Origin: Janthinobacterium sp051380735
GTDB taxonomy: Bacteria; Pseudomonadota; Gammaproteobacteria; Burkholderiales; Burkholderiaceae_D
DNA: 64,000 nt
Direction of reading: 5' to 3'
NCBI RefSeq assembly: GCF_051380735.1
Contig: NZ_JBNYXQ010000001.1
Coordinates: 744,001 to 808,000, forward strand
Of the stretch, positions 8,416-17,927 are shown one piece after another. The notes under the pieces were generated by a model. That model did not search any database. It had not been told where the DNA came from and saw only the letters and a program-made list of their open reading frames with translations. The translations under genes and the position numbers were made by a program. Position 1 is the stretch's first letter. Each line of letters begins with the position of its first letter.

Positions 8416-9159
8416 TCAATTCATGTACATGCCGCCATTCACGTGCAAGGTCGTGCCCGTGATATATGCCGCTTGCGGTGACGCCAGGAAAGCCACGGCG
8501 GCAGCCACGTCTTCCGGCTTGCCAAGGCGCGACAGCGGAATCTGCGTCAGCAAGGCTGCGTGCTGCTCTTCGCTCAAGGCCTTGGTCATGTCGGTATCGA
8601 TAAAGCCGGGGGCGATGCAATTGACGGTGATGTTGCGGCTGCCGATCTCACGCGCCAGCGCGCGGCTCATGCCTTCCACACCGGCCTTGGCGGCCGCGTA
8701 GTTCATCTGGCCCGGATTGCCTGCCGAGGCCACCACCGAAGTGATGTTGATGATACGCCCGGCCTTGGCCTTCATCATGCCGCGCAACACGGCGCGCGAC
8801 AGGCGACCAACGGCCGAGAGGTTGGTGGTGATCACATTGTCCCACTCTTCATCCTTCATGCGCATGGCCAGCTGGTCTTGCGTAATGCCCGCATTGTTGA
8901 CCAGAATAGACAGGCTGCCATAGGTTTTCTGCACTTCTTCAACCACCGCTGCGCAGCGCGCCGCATCGGTCACGTTCAGGACCACGCCCTTGCCCGTCAC
9001 GCCTTCGGCGGCCAGGTAATCGGTGATCGCCTGCGCGCCAGCTTCCGAGGTGGCGGTTCCGACTACGGTGGCGCCCTGCTTGCCCAGTTCGGTGGCGATG
9101 GCGCGACCGATGCCGCGCGATGCGCCTGTGACCAGTACGACTTGATTCGTCAGATTCAT
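8416..9159 (-). CDS. fabG: 3-oxoacyl-ACP reductase
   Basis: NADPH-dependent short-chain dehydrogenase that reduces beta-ketoacyl-ACP. The cofactor motif TGASRGIG is at residues 11-18. NNAG is at about 88-91. The catalytic triad is Ser141, Tyr154 and Lys158 (YAAAK). The 247-residue length is typical. Confidence 0.97.
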   Translation of the reverse strand: MNLTNQVVLVTGASRGIGRAIATELGKQGATVVGTATSEAGAQAITDYLAAEGVTGKGVVLNVTDAARCAAVVEEVQKTYGSLSILVNNAGITQDQLAMRMKDEEWDNVITTNLSAVGRLSRAVLRGMMKAKAGRIINITSVVASAGNPGQMNYAAAKAGVEGMSRALAREIGSRNITVNCIAPGFIDTDMTKALSEEQHAALLTQIPLSRLGKPEDVAAAVAFLASPQAAYITGTTLHVNGGMYMN

Positions 9160-9214
9160 GAGTATCCTTAAAGATGGCTGGCGACAGTGGGGCTAGCCCA
9201 CTGCCGCGCGCTGT

Positions 9215-10156
9215 TTATTTGAGCTGCGTCAAAATACGGTCGAGCGAGGCCTGGTCGACGATGGCGTCGCCCACCAGCACCGGGTCGATGCGCTTGGCCA
9301 GGCCCATCAGGACCTTGCCCGGACCGCATTCGATCACCTGAGTGATGCCGTCAAGAGCAACTTTCTGCATGGTTTCGACCCAGCGCACCGGGCTGGCCGC
9401 CTGGCGCACCAGCGCATCCTTGATGCCAGCGACATCGTTGACGATGGCGACATCGACGTTGTTGATCAGGGCGATCTGCGGCGTATTGAATTGCAGCTCG
9501 GCCATATAGTCGCGCAAGCGGTCCGAGGCCGGTTTCAGCAGCGAGGAATGGAATGGCGCCGACACCGGCAGTTTCATGGCGCGTTTGGCGCCCTTGGCCT
9601 TGGCCAGTTCGCAGGCACGCTCGACCGCTGCGGTATGGCCGGCGATCACTACCTGCGCTGGCGCGTTGAAATTGACCGGCTCGACCACCAGGGCCGGGTT
9701 TTCGGCTGCTGCTTCCGCACAGGCGGCGCGCACGTCGTCATCCGACAGGCCCAGCACTACCGCCATCGTGCCCTGCCCGACCGGCACGGCTTCCTGCATC
9801 GCCTGCGCGCGGAAACGCACCAGAGGTACGGCGTCCTTGAAGGCGATTACGCCGGCGGCGACCAGCGCCGAATATTCACCGAGGCTGTGACCGGCCACTA
9901 CCGTCGGCAGCGGACCACCGGCTGCCAGCCAGGCGCGATAAAACGCCACGGCCGCCGTCAGCATTACGGGCTGGGTATTGGTGGTCAGGTCCAGTTCTTC
10001 CTTCGGACCTTCGGCAATCAGCTTGCCCAGGTCGAATTGCAGCGCTTCGGACGCTTCGGCCACGGTCTGTGCCACCACCGGGTTGCCGGCGAAACCGTCG
10101 AGCATCGCGATCGCTTGCGAGCCCTGGCCCGGGAAAACAAATGCAAATTGTGTCAT
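9215..10156 (-). CDS. fabD: Malonyl-CoA:ACP acyltransferase
   Basis: Transfers malonyl groups from CoA to ACP. The FPGQGSQ motif lies at residues 8-14, the nucleophile elbow GHSLGE has Ser91, and the second active-site His is in APFHSSL near residue 202. The 313-residue length is normal. It lies between fabH and fabG on the same strand with short gaps. Confidence 0.97.
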   Translation of the reverse strand: MTQFAFVFPGQGSQAIAMLDGFAGNPVVAQTVAEASEALQFDLGKLIAEGPKEELDLTTNTQPVMLTAAVAFYRAWLAAGGPLPTVVAGHSLGEYSALVAAGVIAFKDAVPLVRFRAQAMQEAVPVGQGTMAVVLGLSDDDVRAACAEAAAENPALVVEPVNFNAPAQVVIAGHTAAVERACELAKAKGAKRAMKLPVSAPFHSSLLKPASDRLRDYMAELQFNTPQIALINNVDVAIVNDVAGIKDALVRQAASPVRWVETMQKVALDGITQVIECGPGKVLMGLAKRIDPVLVGDAIVDQASLDRILTQLK

Positions 10157-10188
10157 CGTGACTCCGTTCCTTTTAATTATCTTGCAGC

Positions 10189-11196
10189 TTACATGCGCGC
10201 CAGCACGGCACCCCAGGTAAAGCCGCCGCCCACGCCTTCCATCATCACATTGTCGCCCTTTTTGACGCGGCCATCGCGCACGGCAAGGTCGAGCGCCAGA
10301 GGAATCGAAGCGGCCGAGGTATTGCCGTGCTGGTCGACGGTGACAACCATTTTGTCCAGCGGCAAGCCCAGCTTTTTGGCGGTGCTGTTCATGATGCGGA
10401 TATTGGCCTGGTGCGGTATCAGCCAGTCGATCTGATCCGCCGTCATGTTGGCGTGTTCCAGGGCTTCATGCGCGACTTTTTCCAGCACCGATACGGCCAG
10501 CTTGAAGACGGCCGGGCCGTCCATGTACAGGAAGGCGCTGCCGGCCAGTGCGCCGCCGGCGACGTTGCCCGGTACGCTGAGGATGTCGGAATGACGGCCG
10601 TCTGCATGCAGCTTGGTGGCCAGGATGCCCGGCTCTTCGGAAGCGGTCAGGACGATCGCGCCGGCGCCGTCGCCGAACAGCACGCAGGTGCCGCGGTCGT
10701 CGAAATTGAGAATGCGTGAAAACACTTCGGCACCGATCACCAGCACGTTCTTATGCATGCCCGACTGGATGAAACTGTCGGCGGTGGCGACCGCATATAC
10801 GAAGCCGCTGCAGACGGCCTGCACGTCGACCGCCGCGCAGTTATTCGTGATGCCCAGCTTGTTTTGCACGATGCAGGCGGTGCTGGGGAAGCTGCCGAAG
10901 AAGTCGGGAGTCGAGCTGGCGACGATGATCAGGTCCAGCTGGTTGCCGTCAATACCGGCCATCTCCAGCGCCTTTTTGGCCGCTTCGACACCGAGGTCCG
11001 AGGAATTTTGCGTTGGCGCCGCATAATGGCGCGCCGAGATGCCGCTGCGCGAGACGATCCATTCATCCGAGGTCTCGATGCCCTTGGCGGCAAGCTGGTC
11101 CGTCAGATCCTGGTTGGTAACGCGTTTCTCCGGCAGGTAGCTGCCGGTACCGATGATTTTGCTGTAGAGCTTGCGTACGATTGTCATGCTTGCCAT
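10189..11196 (-). CDS. fabH: Beta-ketoacyl-ACP synthase III
   Basis: Starts fatty-acid synthesis by condensing acetyl-CoA with malonyl-ACP. The catalytic triad is Cys129 (VQAVCSGF), His262 (PHQANIRI) and Asn292 (HGNTSAAS). Its ATG comes three bases after the plsX stop. A second ATG three codons in is possible. Length is 335 residues. Confidence 0.97.
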   Translation of the reverse strand: MASMTIVRKLYSKIIGTGSYLPEKRVTNQDLTDQLAAKGIETSDEWIVSRSGISARHYAAPTQNSSDLGVEAAKKALEMAGIDGNQLDLIIVASSTPDFFGSFPSTACIVQNKLGITNNCAAVDVQAVCSGFVYAVATADSFIQSGMHKNVLVIGAEVFSRILNFDDRGTCVLFGDGAGAIVLTASEEPGILATKLHADGRHSDILSVPGNVAGGALAGSAFLYMDGPAVFKLAVSVLEKVAHEALEHANMTADQIDWLIPHQANIRIMNSTAKKLGLPLDKMVVTVDQHGNTSAASIPLALDLAVRDGRVKKGDNVMMEGVGGGFTWGAVLARM

Positions 11197-11199
11197 CCA

Positions 11200-12267
11200 C
11201 TAAATGCTGGAGCTTGTTGATATAGGTTCTTCCGCCACTGGCGTGCGCGGCATCAGCTCGGCGATCATGCTGGCCAGTTGGGCCTGCACATCGTTCTTTG
11301 CCGCTTCATGGGCGCGGCGCAAGGCCCATTCGAAGGAATAGGCATCGGCGCCGCCATGGCTCTTGATCACCAGGCCACGCAGGCCCAACAGGCTGGCACC
11401 GTTGTAACGCGAGGGATTCAGGCGATTGGTGATGGCTTTCAGCGCGCCGCGCGCGATCAGGGCGCCCAGCATGGTAATCGGATTGCGCTTGAATTCGGAA
11501 GTGAGCACGTCTTTCATGAAGCGCGCCAGGCCTTCGATGGCTTTCAGGGTAACGTTGCCGACAAAGCCGTCGCAGACGACGATATCGGTGGTGCCCTTGA
11601 AGATGTCATTGCCTTCCACGTTGCCGTAGAAGTTCAGCGCGCCGCGGTCGTGGTCGGCCTGCAAGAGCTTGGCGGTCAGCTTCACCACTTCATTGCCCTT
11701 GATGTCTTCCGTACCCACGTTCAACAGGCCGATGGTCGGCCGTTCGATGTTTTCCATCGCCGACACCAGCACCGAACCCATGATGGCGAACTGGTGCAAG
11801 TGATGCGGCTCGCAATCGACGTTGGCGCCCAGGTCCAGCATGTAGGTCGGGCCGTTCTTCTGGTTCGGCAGGATGCTGCAGATGGCCGGACGATCGACGC
11901 CCGACATGGTTTTCAAGACGTAGCGCGAGACGGCCATCAGGGCGCCGGTGTTGCCGGCAGACACGCAGGCTTGCGCCACGCCGCTCTTGACCTGTTCGAT
12001 GGCCACGCGCATCGACGAATCCTTCTTGCGGCGCAGGGCCACTTCGAGCGGATCGTCCATGGTAACTTGTTCGGAAGCATGCAATATCGACAGGCGCGGG
12101 TGCGTCTCTGCCTTGTGCTTTTTCAGCTCGGCGCGGATCACGTCCTCCAATCCTACCAGGATCAGTTCGGCGTCAGGCTCGTGTTCAATAAAGGAAATTG
12201 CTGCGGGGATAGTAACTGCGGGACCGTGATCTCCGCCCATGCAGTCGATAGAAATTTTGATTGTCAT
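11200..12267 (-). CDS. plsX: Phosphate acyltransferase PlsX
   Basis: Makes acyl-phosphate from acyl-ACP for phospholipid synthesis. The N-terminus DCMGGDHGP is the family signature, and the ISAGNTGALM-type region (ACVSAGNTGALMAV) is present. I start at the ATG at 12267, which gives the usual N-terminus (MTIKISID). An upstream extension to 12336 lacks family resemblance. Length is 355 residues. It follows rpmF but is separated from it by a predicted terminator. Confidence 0.96.
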   Translation of the reverse strand: MTIKISIDCMGGDHGPAVTIPAAISFIEHEPDAELILVGLEDVIRAELKKHKAETHPRLSILHASEQVTMDDPLEVALRRKKDSSMRVAIEQVKSGVAQACVSAGNTGALMAVSRYVLKTMSGVDRPAICSILPNQKNGPTYMLDLGANVDCEPHHLHQFAIMGSVLVSAMENIERPTIGLLNVGTEDIKGNEVVKLTAKLLQADHDRGALNFYGNVEGNDIFKGTTDIVVCDGFVGNVTLKAIEGLARFMKDVLTSEFKRNPITMLGALIARGALKAITNRLNPSRYNGASLLGLRGLVIKSHGGADAYSFEWALRRAHEAAKNDVQAQLASMIAELMPRTPVAEEPISTSSSI

Positions 12268-12390
12268 TTGGTGTGATTCAGTACCGCTGCGGGCTTGCGG
12301 CAAGATGTGAATCGGACTGTCGCTGCAGGAATGCACAAACCTGGCCAGCGTGATTCAAAATGACGGTGTGCAAGATGAATTGCAGCCGAT

Positions 12391-12438
12391 AAAAAAGAAG
12401 AAGCGGCGCCACGCCGAAAAACCAACGCAACACCGCTT
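12391..12438 (-). terminator. Rho-independent terminator or attenuator after rpmF
   Basis: On the minus strand AAGCGGTGTTGCG (12426-12438) can pair over 13 positions, counting G-U wobbles, with CGTGGCGCCGCTT (12401-12413). CTTCTTTTTT follows. It would end or attenuate transcription between rpmF and plsX. Confidence 0.65.
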
Positions 12439-12462
12439 TTATCTTACCCAACAAAACGTCGA

Positions 12463-12645
12463 TTACTCGTCGTTTTTGGTCTTCAACACTTTACGGCCAC
12501 GATAGAAGCCGTTAGGGCTGATATGGTGACGCAGATGTGTTTCGCCGGTAACTGGCTCGACGCTCAATTGCGGCGCGACCAGGAAGTCGTGCGAACGGTG
12601 CATGCCGCGTTTGGAAGGGGTTTTCTTGTTCTGTTGAACTGCCAT
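12463..12645 (-). CDS. rpmF: 50S ribosomal protein L32
   Basis: 60-residue basic protein with the usual MAVQQNKKTPSKRG N-terminus and the GFYRGRKV C-terminal motif. It lies between yceD and plsX, the standard arrangement. It lacks the CxxC pairs of zinc-type L32, as in other proteobacteria. Confidence 0.98.
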   Translation of the reverse strand: MAVQQNKKTPSKRGMHRSHDFLVAPQLSVEPVTGETHLRHHISPNGFYRGRKVLKTKNDE

Positions 12646-12834
12646 GATGACTCCTAATACATAAGTTCTAAAATTTTAGCACAATCGATCAGCAAATTCA
12701 TGCGAATCGAGTATCCCAGCGGCAAAACCTATCCGAAAACAGGCCGTACCGACATCGTATATTTCATGCTACGTTTCACTACACATTGCCATACTCGACT
12801 GCTACACGCGTTTGACACGTCTTTTACTTACTAC

Positions 12835-13332
12835 TTATTCTGGCTTCAAGTCTTTCAGTGCCGTAAACGGCGACTTCTTTTCAGTCTTGAGAGCATCGAG
12901 CTGCGCCGTATCGGGGCAGACCTCGTGTTTGGGTACCTGCGGCAGGGCCAGCAAGGCTTCATCTTCGATCAGGGCGGCGGCATCCATGCTGCGGCTGCCG
13001 ACGATCACGTCAATCGACTCATCGTCGATGATTTCCTCGATCTCGTCCGCATGCTCGTCATCTTTGCCGAGCACTAATACTGTCGAAGAATCGATATCGT
13101 AAGCAAACGGGGCCAAGCAGCGCTGGCATACCAGCTGAACGGTGCCGCTGACCGACAAGGTCAGTTGCGGGTAGCCCAGCTTGCCGCTGCCACCGGTGAT
13201 TTTCCAGGCGATCTCGCCGGAAGTATCTGCGCAATCCTTGGTCAACCGGGTCATTTCAGCGACAGGAGTGACACCCTCGCGGCTCCCGCTGATCCGACAA
13301 AAATCAAAGGCGTCGATCACAAAAGCATTCAT
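12835..13332 (-). CDS. yceD: YceD family protein (DUF177)
   Basis: 165-residue conserved protein with the CQRCLAPF motif near residue 89 and an acidic stretch (GKDDEHADEIEEIIDDE). Members of this family sit upstream of rpmF and are linked to ribosomal RNA accumulation in some organisms. The role here is inferred from that. The 189-bp gap to rpmF (12646-12834) holds no other gene. The gene is divergent from maf. Confidence 0.88.
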   Translation of the reverse strand: MNAFVIDAFDFCRISGSREGVTPVAEMTRLTKDCADTSGEIAWKITGGSGKLGYPQLTLSVSGTVQLVCQRCLAPFAYDIDSSTVLVLGKDDEHADEIEEIIDDESIDVIVGSRSMDAAALIEDEALLALPQVPKHEVCPDTAQLDALKTEKKSPFTALKDLKPE

Positions 13333-13522
13333 TGGTAGAAAATTTCCCCGGAAAACCAGCGATCATAACAGGGTTTTCAAGCCGGAGTCAAAGCCTGCGT
13401 GCATTTTTTTGATAACAAGCGGACTACGATAGGGTGGCCGCGCGGCAACTGCAAGCAAGATTTGCCCGGTAACGCTGCGGCAGACTACACTGGCGGCCTT
13501 GCCAGCCGCTATCCGGACCCGA

Positions 13523-14131
13523 ATGATACCAACTTCCACCCCATTGCGCTTGATACTTGCATCGAGTTCCGCCTACCGCAAGGAGCTGCTGTCGCGTTTG
13601 CGCCTGCCGTTCGAGGTGGCCGTGCCCGACCTCGACGAATCCCCCCTCGCCTTCGAGACCCCCAGCGCCACCGCGCTGCGCCTGGCGCGGGCCAAGGCGC
13701 AAGCCGTGCTCGACCGTTTTCCGGGCAGCCTGGTGATCGGCTCCGACCAGGTCGCCACGCTGGACGGCGCGCAAATCGGCAAGCCGGGCAATCATGCCAA
13801 TGCCCTGCGCCAGCTGCAAACCATGCGCGGACGCGCGGTGATCTTCCATACGGCGCTGTGCCTGCTGGATGGCCGCCAGGCGGTCGCCACTGCCGAGGTC
13901 AAAGATATCCAGACTCTGGTTACCGTGCGCGATCTGCCCGACGCCGAGCTGGACGCCTATTTGCGCATCGAACAGCCGTATGACTGCGCCGGCAGCGCCA
14001 AGAACGAGGGGCTGGGCATCGCCATCCTCGACAGCATCAACACGACCGATCCGACCGCCCTCACCGGCCTGCCGCTGATCGCATTGAGCAGCATGCTGCG
14101 CCGCGCCGGCGTGGCGTTTTTCACTATTTAA
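13523..14131 (+). CDS. Maf-like nucleotide pyrophosphatase (YceF type)
   Basis: Hydrolyses non-canonical or methylated nucleoside triphosphates. The signature LILASSSAYRKELLSRL is at the N-terminus, and GSDQV carries the catalytic-region acidic residue. YceF-subgroup members act on m7GTP in E. coli. The yceD-rpmF neighbourhood supports that subgroup. I start at the ATG at 13523 (MIPTSTPLRLILASSS), 202 residues. An earlier ATG at 13499 adds eight residues without family similarity. Confidence 0.9.
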   Translation: MIPTSTPLRLILASSSAYRKELLSRLRLPFEVAVPDLDESPLAFETPSATALRLARAKAQAVLDRFPGSLVIGSDQVATLDGAQIGKPGNHANALRQLQTMRGRAVIFHTALCLLDGRQAVATAEVKDIQTLVTVRDLPDAELDAYLRIEQPYDCAGSAKNEGLGIAILDSINTTDPTALTGLPLIALSSMLRRAGVAFFTI

Positions 14132-14143
14132 CTAGAACACACC

Positions 14144-14893
14144 ATGACCGGCACCCTTTATCTGATCCCCAACCACCTTGGCCTGTCCGACGGCCCGGAA
14201 GATGCGCTGGACCACATCATCCCCGAACAGGTGCGCAGAATTACCTCGCAACTCGATTATTTCGTCGCCGAAAACGCCAAGACGGCGCGCGCCTTTCTGA
14301 AACTGATCAACACCAAGCATCCGCTGGCAAAACCTTTGCAGGAAATTACCATTTCCGAGCTGAACGTGAATACCCCGGCGCAGGCACTGGCCAGCCTGCT
14401 GGCGCCGCTGCTGGCCGGGCGCGATGCTGGCCTGGTGTCGGAAGCAGGCGTGCCGGCGGTGGCCGATCCCGGTGCCGACCTGGTACGCCTGGCGCATCAG
14501 CATGGCGTGAAAGTGCGTCCACTGGTGGGGCCCTCGTCGATCCTGCTGGCGGTCATGGCGAGCGGACTGAACGGGCAGAGCTTTGCCTTCAACGGCTATT
14601 TGCCAACCGACGCGGCGCTGCGCGCCAAGCGCATCAAGGAACTGGAAAGCCGCTCGCGCAGCGAAAAGCAAACCCAGCTGTTTATCGAAACGCCGTACCG
14701 CAATGCGGCCATGCTGGAAGCACTGGTGACTCAATGCCAGCCGTCGACCCTGATCTGCGTGGCAACCGACCTCAGCCTTGAAACGGAAAGCATCCAGACC
14801 CTGAATGGCGGGCAATGGAAGAAACAGCTGGCGGCCGGCAAGGCGCCCGACTTCCATAAAAAGCCGACCGTATTCCTGTTGCTGGGACAATAG
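14144..14893 (+). CDS. SAM-dependent methyltransferase, RsmI/tetrapyrrole-methylase-like
   Basis: 249-residue protein with the tetrapyrrole-methylase fold: GTLYLIPNHLG at the N-terminus, the DAGLVSEAGVPAVADPG SAM-binding motif at about 92-108, and VGPSSILLAVMASGLNG. These are the features of RsmI (16S rRNA C1402 2'-O-methyltransferase). It belongs to a shorter divergent branch often found beside maf in Betaproteobacteria, so the actual target is unknown. It lies 12 bp after maf, probably in one operon. Confidence 0.8.
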   Translation: MTGTLYLIPNHLGLSDGPEDALDHIIPEQVRRITSQLDYFVAENAKTARAFLKLINTKHPLAKPLQEITISELNVNTPAQALASLLAPLLAGRDAGLVSEAGVPAVADPGADLVRLAHQHGVKVRPLVGPSSILLAVMASGLNGQSFAFNGYLPTDAALRAKRIKELESRSRSEKQTQLFIETPYRNAAMLEALVTQCQPSTLICVATDLSLETESIQTLNGGQWKKQLAAGKAPDFHKKPTVFLLLGQ

Positions 14894-14895
14894 AT

Positions 14896-16176
14896 CTAGT
14901 GCACGGTGCGCGAGATGCCGTGCACATAATCGTTGACCCAGGCATAGGCTGCCACCTGGATCGCCGTCAGCTCGTTTTCCGACAGCTGCAATTGCTCCAA
15001 CATGGCGGCCCTGGCCGGGCCACCGTCCGCTTGCTCGACCTGCTCGACCAGCGCCAGCATATTACCGAGCTCGCCATGGCGGAACAGCAGCGCATCGCTG
15101 ACCTTGCTGTTCACGCGCACACTGCTGATGACTTCGCTCATCTGCATGGAAAACAGCGTGTCCATCAAGGACATGATGCCTACCGTAAAGCCGATATCGG
15201 CATATTGATGCTGGCCCGGCCGCAGTTTTTTCGTCATCAGTTCCAGCAGCTTGCCGCGCGTGGTAGCCAGTTGCAGCAAGGGCGAGGTGAACTGCGCCGA
15301 AGTTCCCCGCCGCACATACAATAAAATCTGCAGCCAGCGCTGCAGCTGGCGGCGGCCCAGCAGCAGCAAGGCCTGGCCCAGGGTGTCGACGCGCACGCCG
15401 GCGCTGACGGCCGGCGTATTGACCAGGCGCAGCAGGTTCAGGCCGATCAGCGCGTCGTGCTTGATGCAGCGCTCCAGCTCGCGGTTGTCGGCATTGCCTT
15501 GTATGAGTTCGAGCAAATGCAGGATGACCAGCTCCGAGGCCGACATGCGCTTGCCGCTGAGAATCACAGGCCGCGCAAAATAATAGCCCTGGAAAAAATC
15601 AAAGCCCAGCGCCAGGCATTGCTCGAACTGCGCCATGTTTTCCACTTTTTCCGCCAGCAATTTTTTTCGCGACACGGCCAGCACCTGCGCCAGGCGCGGC
15701 AATTCGTCGGGCGCCAGCTGGGCGATATCGACCTTGATGACGTCGACCAGCGGCAGCAATTGCTGCACGTCGGGTGTATCGAGCACCACATCGTCGAGCG
15801 CAAAACGGAAACCGGCCTGGCGCAGTTCGCTGATGCGGGCCAGCAAGGCCGGCGTCGGGCGTACGGTTTCGAGGATTTCCAGCACCACGCGATGATGCGG
15901 CAGGAAGCCGATAAAGTCGCTCATCAGCGCCACCGCATCGACATTGATGAATGCCAGCTGCAGGCCGACCACCTGTTCCATGCCCAGCTCGGACGCATGG
16001 GCGATCACGGTGGCAGTCGCCGCGACGGCATCGCCGGTAATCATGGCCTGGTTTTCGGCACTGCCTCGAAACAACAACTCATAGGCCACCAGGCGCTGGT
16101 CGCGGTTCAGAATCGGCTGGCGGGCAATAAAGAAGTCCTGCAGCACAGCATGATGGGAGTGCAAGGAAGTAGTCAT
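14896..16176 (-). CDS. EAL-HDOD signalling protein (YuxH type)
   Basis: 426 residues. The N-terminal EAL-like domain (about 12-210) starts with FFIARQPI and has YELLFRG where active c-di-GMP phosphodiesterases have EALxRW, so it is probably not catalytic. The HDOD domain (about 215-410) has hydrophobic helices typical of the family. These proteins act as c-di-GMP-linked or scaffold signalling proteins, often in motility and biofilm control. Its stop is two bases from the stop of the convergent methylase gene. Confidence 0.85.
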   Translation of the reverse strand: MTTSLHSHHAVLQDFFIARQPILNRDQRLVAYELLFRGSAENQAMITGDAVAATATVIAHASELGMEQVVGLQLAFINVDAVALMSDFIGFLPHHRVVLEILETVRPTPALLARISELRQAGFRFALDDVVLDTPDVQQLLPLVDVIKVDIAQLAPDELPRLAQVLAVSRKKLLAEKVENMAQFEQCLALGFDFFQGYYFARPVILSGKRMSASELVILHLLELIQGNADNRELERCIKHDALIGLNLLRLVNTPAVSAGVRVDTLGQALLLLGRRQLQRWLQILLYVRRGTSAQFTSPLLQLATTRGKLLELMTKKLRPGQHQYADIGFTVGIMSLMDTLFSMQMSEVISSVRVNSKVSDALLFRHGELGNMLALVEQVEQADGGPARAAMLEQLQLSENELTAIQVAAYAWVNDYVHGISRTVH

Positions 16177-16311
16177 GGACCGGCCCGCGAATGAGGGCCG
16201 CGTTCAGGCTGCGGCAGGGCCTGGGCCGGCGCTTGCCGCCCCGCACCCAGTATAGCCCCAGCCTGCCGTACAACTATGTGCTGCAGCGCACGCTGTGCGC
16301 GTACATCACGC

Positions 16312-17229
16312 TCAGACGCGGCGCGTGCCCGTATTCCTGACGCCGCCCTTGCCGGTTTCCAGCACGAATTTGGCGCCATCGTCGCGGCCCAGCACCTTGA
16401 CCAGGTAGGGCATCACTTCGCGCAGCATCGGCTCGAGCGTGTACGGCGGGTTGAGGATGAACATGCCGCTGCTGTGCAGGCCGAAACCGTCCGGCGACGG
16501 CGTGTTGACCGTCAACGTCACGTGCAGCCATTCTGTTGCCGGCAGCTGCTTGAGCTTGTCGGCGAACTGCCGCGATTCCATGCGCTGCAGCACCGGATAC
16601 CAGACGGCGTAGATGCCGGACGGAAAACGCACCAGCGCGTCGGCCAGGGTATCCTTGACCTTGCGGTAATCCATCTTGTCTTCATAAGGCGGATCGATCA
16701 GCACCAGCGCGCGGCGCGATGGCGGCGGCAGCAGCGCTTTCAGGCTCTGGAAGCCGTCGGCCTTGGTGATGATGACGCGCTTGCCACGCACGGCAGGACG
16801 TTCACCCTGGGCCAGTGCATGGGCTTCGACCTTGCGGAAATTATCGGCAAGAATCTTTGCGTCGGCCGGGTGCAGCTCGAACAGGCGCAAGCGGTCCTGC
16901 TCGCGGCTGACCTGGTCGGCGCAGTACGGCGAACCCGGGTAGTAGCGCATCTTGCCGCTCGGATTCATTTCCTTGATCAGTTTCAAGTACTCGGCCAGCG
17001 AGGCCGGCAGGTCGGTACGGTCCCACAGCGGCGCGATACCAGTCTCGTACTCGGCGTTCTTCGACGCATAGCCGCCGTCGAGCGCATACACGCCGGCGCC
17101 CGAATGAGTGTCGATATAACTGTAGGCGGTATCTTTTTGATTCAGGTACTGCAACAACTGAATCTGCACATAATGCTTCAACACATCGGCGTGATTACCC
17201 GCATGAAAGGCGTGGCGGTAACTCAACAT
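16312..17229 (-). CDS. rlmJ: 23S rRNA (adenine(2030)-N6)-methyltransferase
   Basis: Methylates A2030 of 23S rRNA. The true start is the ATG at 17229 (MLSYRHAFHAGNHADVLKH), the family's conserved N-terminus. Reading back to 17394 adds 55 unrelated residues. The catalytic DPPY-type motif is visible as LIDPPYEDK. Length is 305 residues, slightly longer than the E. coli protein. The 269-bp gap upstream (17230-17498) to the divergent thioredoxin-like gene has no recognisable gene. Confidence 0.93.
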   Translation of the reverse strand: MLSYRHAFHAGNHADVLKHYVQIQLLQYLNQKDTAYSYIDTHSGAGVYALDGGYASKNAEYETGIAPLWDRTDLPASLAEYLKLIKEMNPSGKMRYYPGSPYCADQVSREQDRLRLFELHPADAKILADNFRKVEAHALAQGERPAVRGKRVIITKADGFQSLKALLPPPSRRALVLIDPPYEDKMDYRKVKDTLADALVRFPSGIYAVWYPVLQRMESRQFADKLKQLPATEWLHVTLTVNTPSPDGFGLHSSGMFILNPPYTLEPMLREVMPYLVKVLGRDDGAKFVLETGKGGVRNTGTRRV

Positions 17230-17498
17230 AAGCTGGCAATTCCATAAAATAAAGTAAAGGTGGGCTGCGCTTACACCGGGCAGAGCATGGGAACAGACTG
17301 GGAGGGTCAGGCTGCCGGACCAGGAAACAGCATGGACCAGCGTAATCAGCGCGCACAAATCCGCATTATCCACTAGAAACCGCCCCGGCATCAAAAAACC
17401 GCTTCAGCTCACTGGGCCGCTGCCAGGCCCGAGCTGGCCGGGCAAGGTAGAATACGCGCATCGGCGCGAGCGCCATCTGCACTGAATACTACAAAAAC

Positions 17499-17921
17499 AT
17501 GCATAGCCTGACCCTGACCACCGAGAACCGCGCCGAGATCGCCGCCGCCCTGGCTGGCCCGCGCTGGATCGTCGCCTGCCTGTGTGCGCAATGGTGCGGC
17601 ACCTGCACCACCTACCGCGCCACGTTCGACAACCTGGCCGCGCGCCACCCGGACACCGTGTTCGTCTGGGTCGATATCGAAGACCAGTCCGAGGTGGTGG
17701 GCGAACTCGATATTGAGAACTTCCCGACCCTGCTGATACAGCACGACGACAACGTGGCATTTTTCGGCACCGTGCTGCCCGATGGCGGCCTGGCGCACCG
17801 CATGGTGCAGGCCCAGCAGGCGCTCACTGCGGACGAACTGGCAGCCTTGTCAACCAGCACCGGCGAGCGGTGCGGCTGGCAGCGCGACTGCAATCTGCGC
17901 ACCATGCTGGCAGCAAGCTGA
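17499..17921 (+). CDS. Thioredoxin-like protein
   Basis: 140 residues with a thioredoxin fold: CAQWCGTCTTYR puts a CGTC active site near residues 33-36, and ENFPTLLIQ carries the cis-Pro. There is no signal peptide, so it is probably cytoplasmic. CGTC in place of CGPC suggests altered redox potential. It is convergent with the molybdopterin oxidase gene (6-bp gap). Confidence 0.85.
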   Translation: MHSLTLTTENRAEIAAALAGPRWIVACLCAQWCGTCTTYRATFDNLAARHPDTVFVWVDIEDQSEVVGELDIENFPTLLIQHDDNVAFFGTVLPDGGLAHRMVQAQQALTADELAALSTSTGERCGWQRDCNLRTMLAAS

Positions 17922-17927
17922 GGCTTT

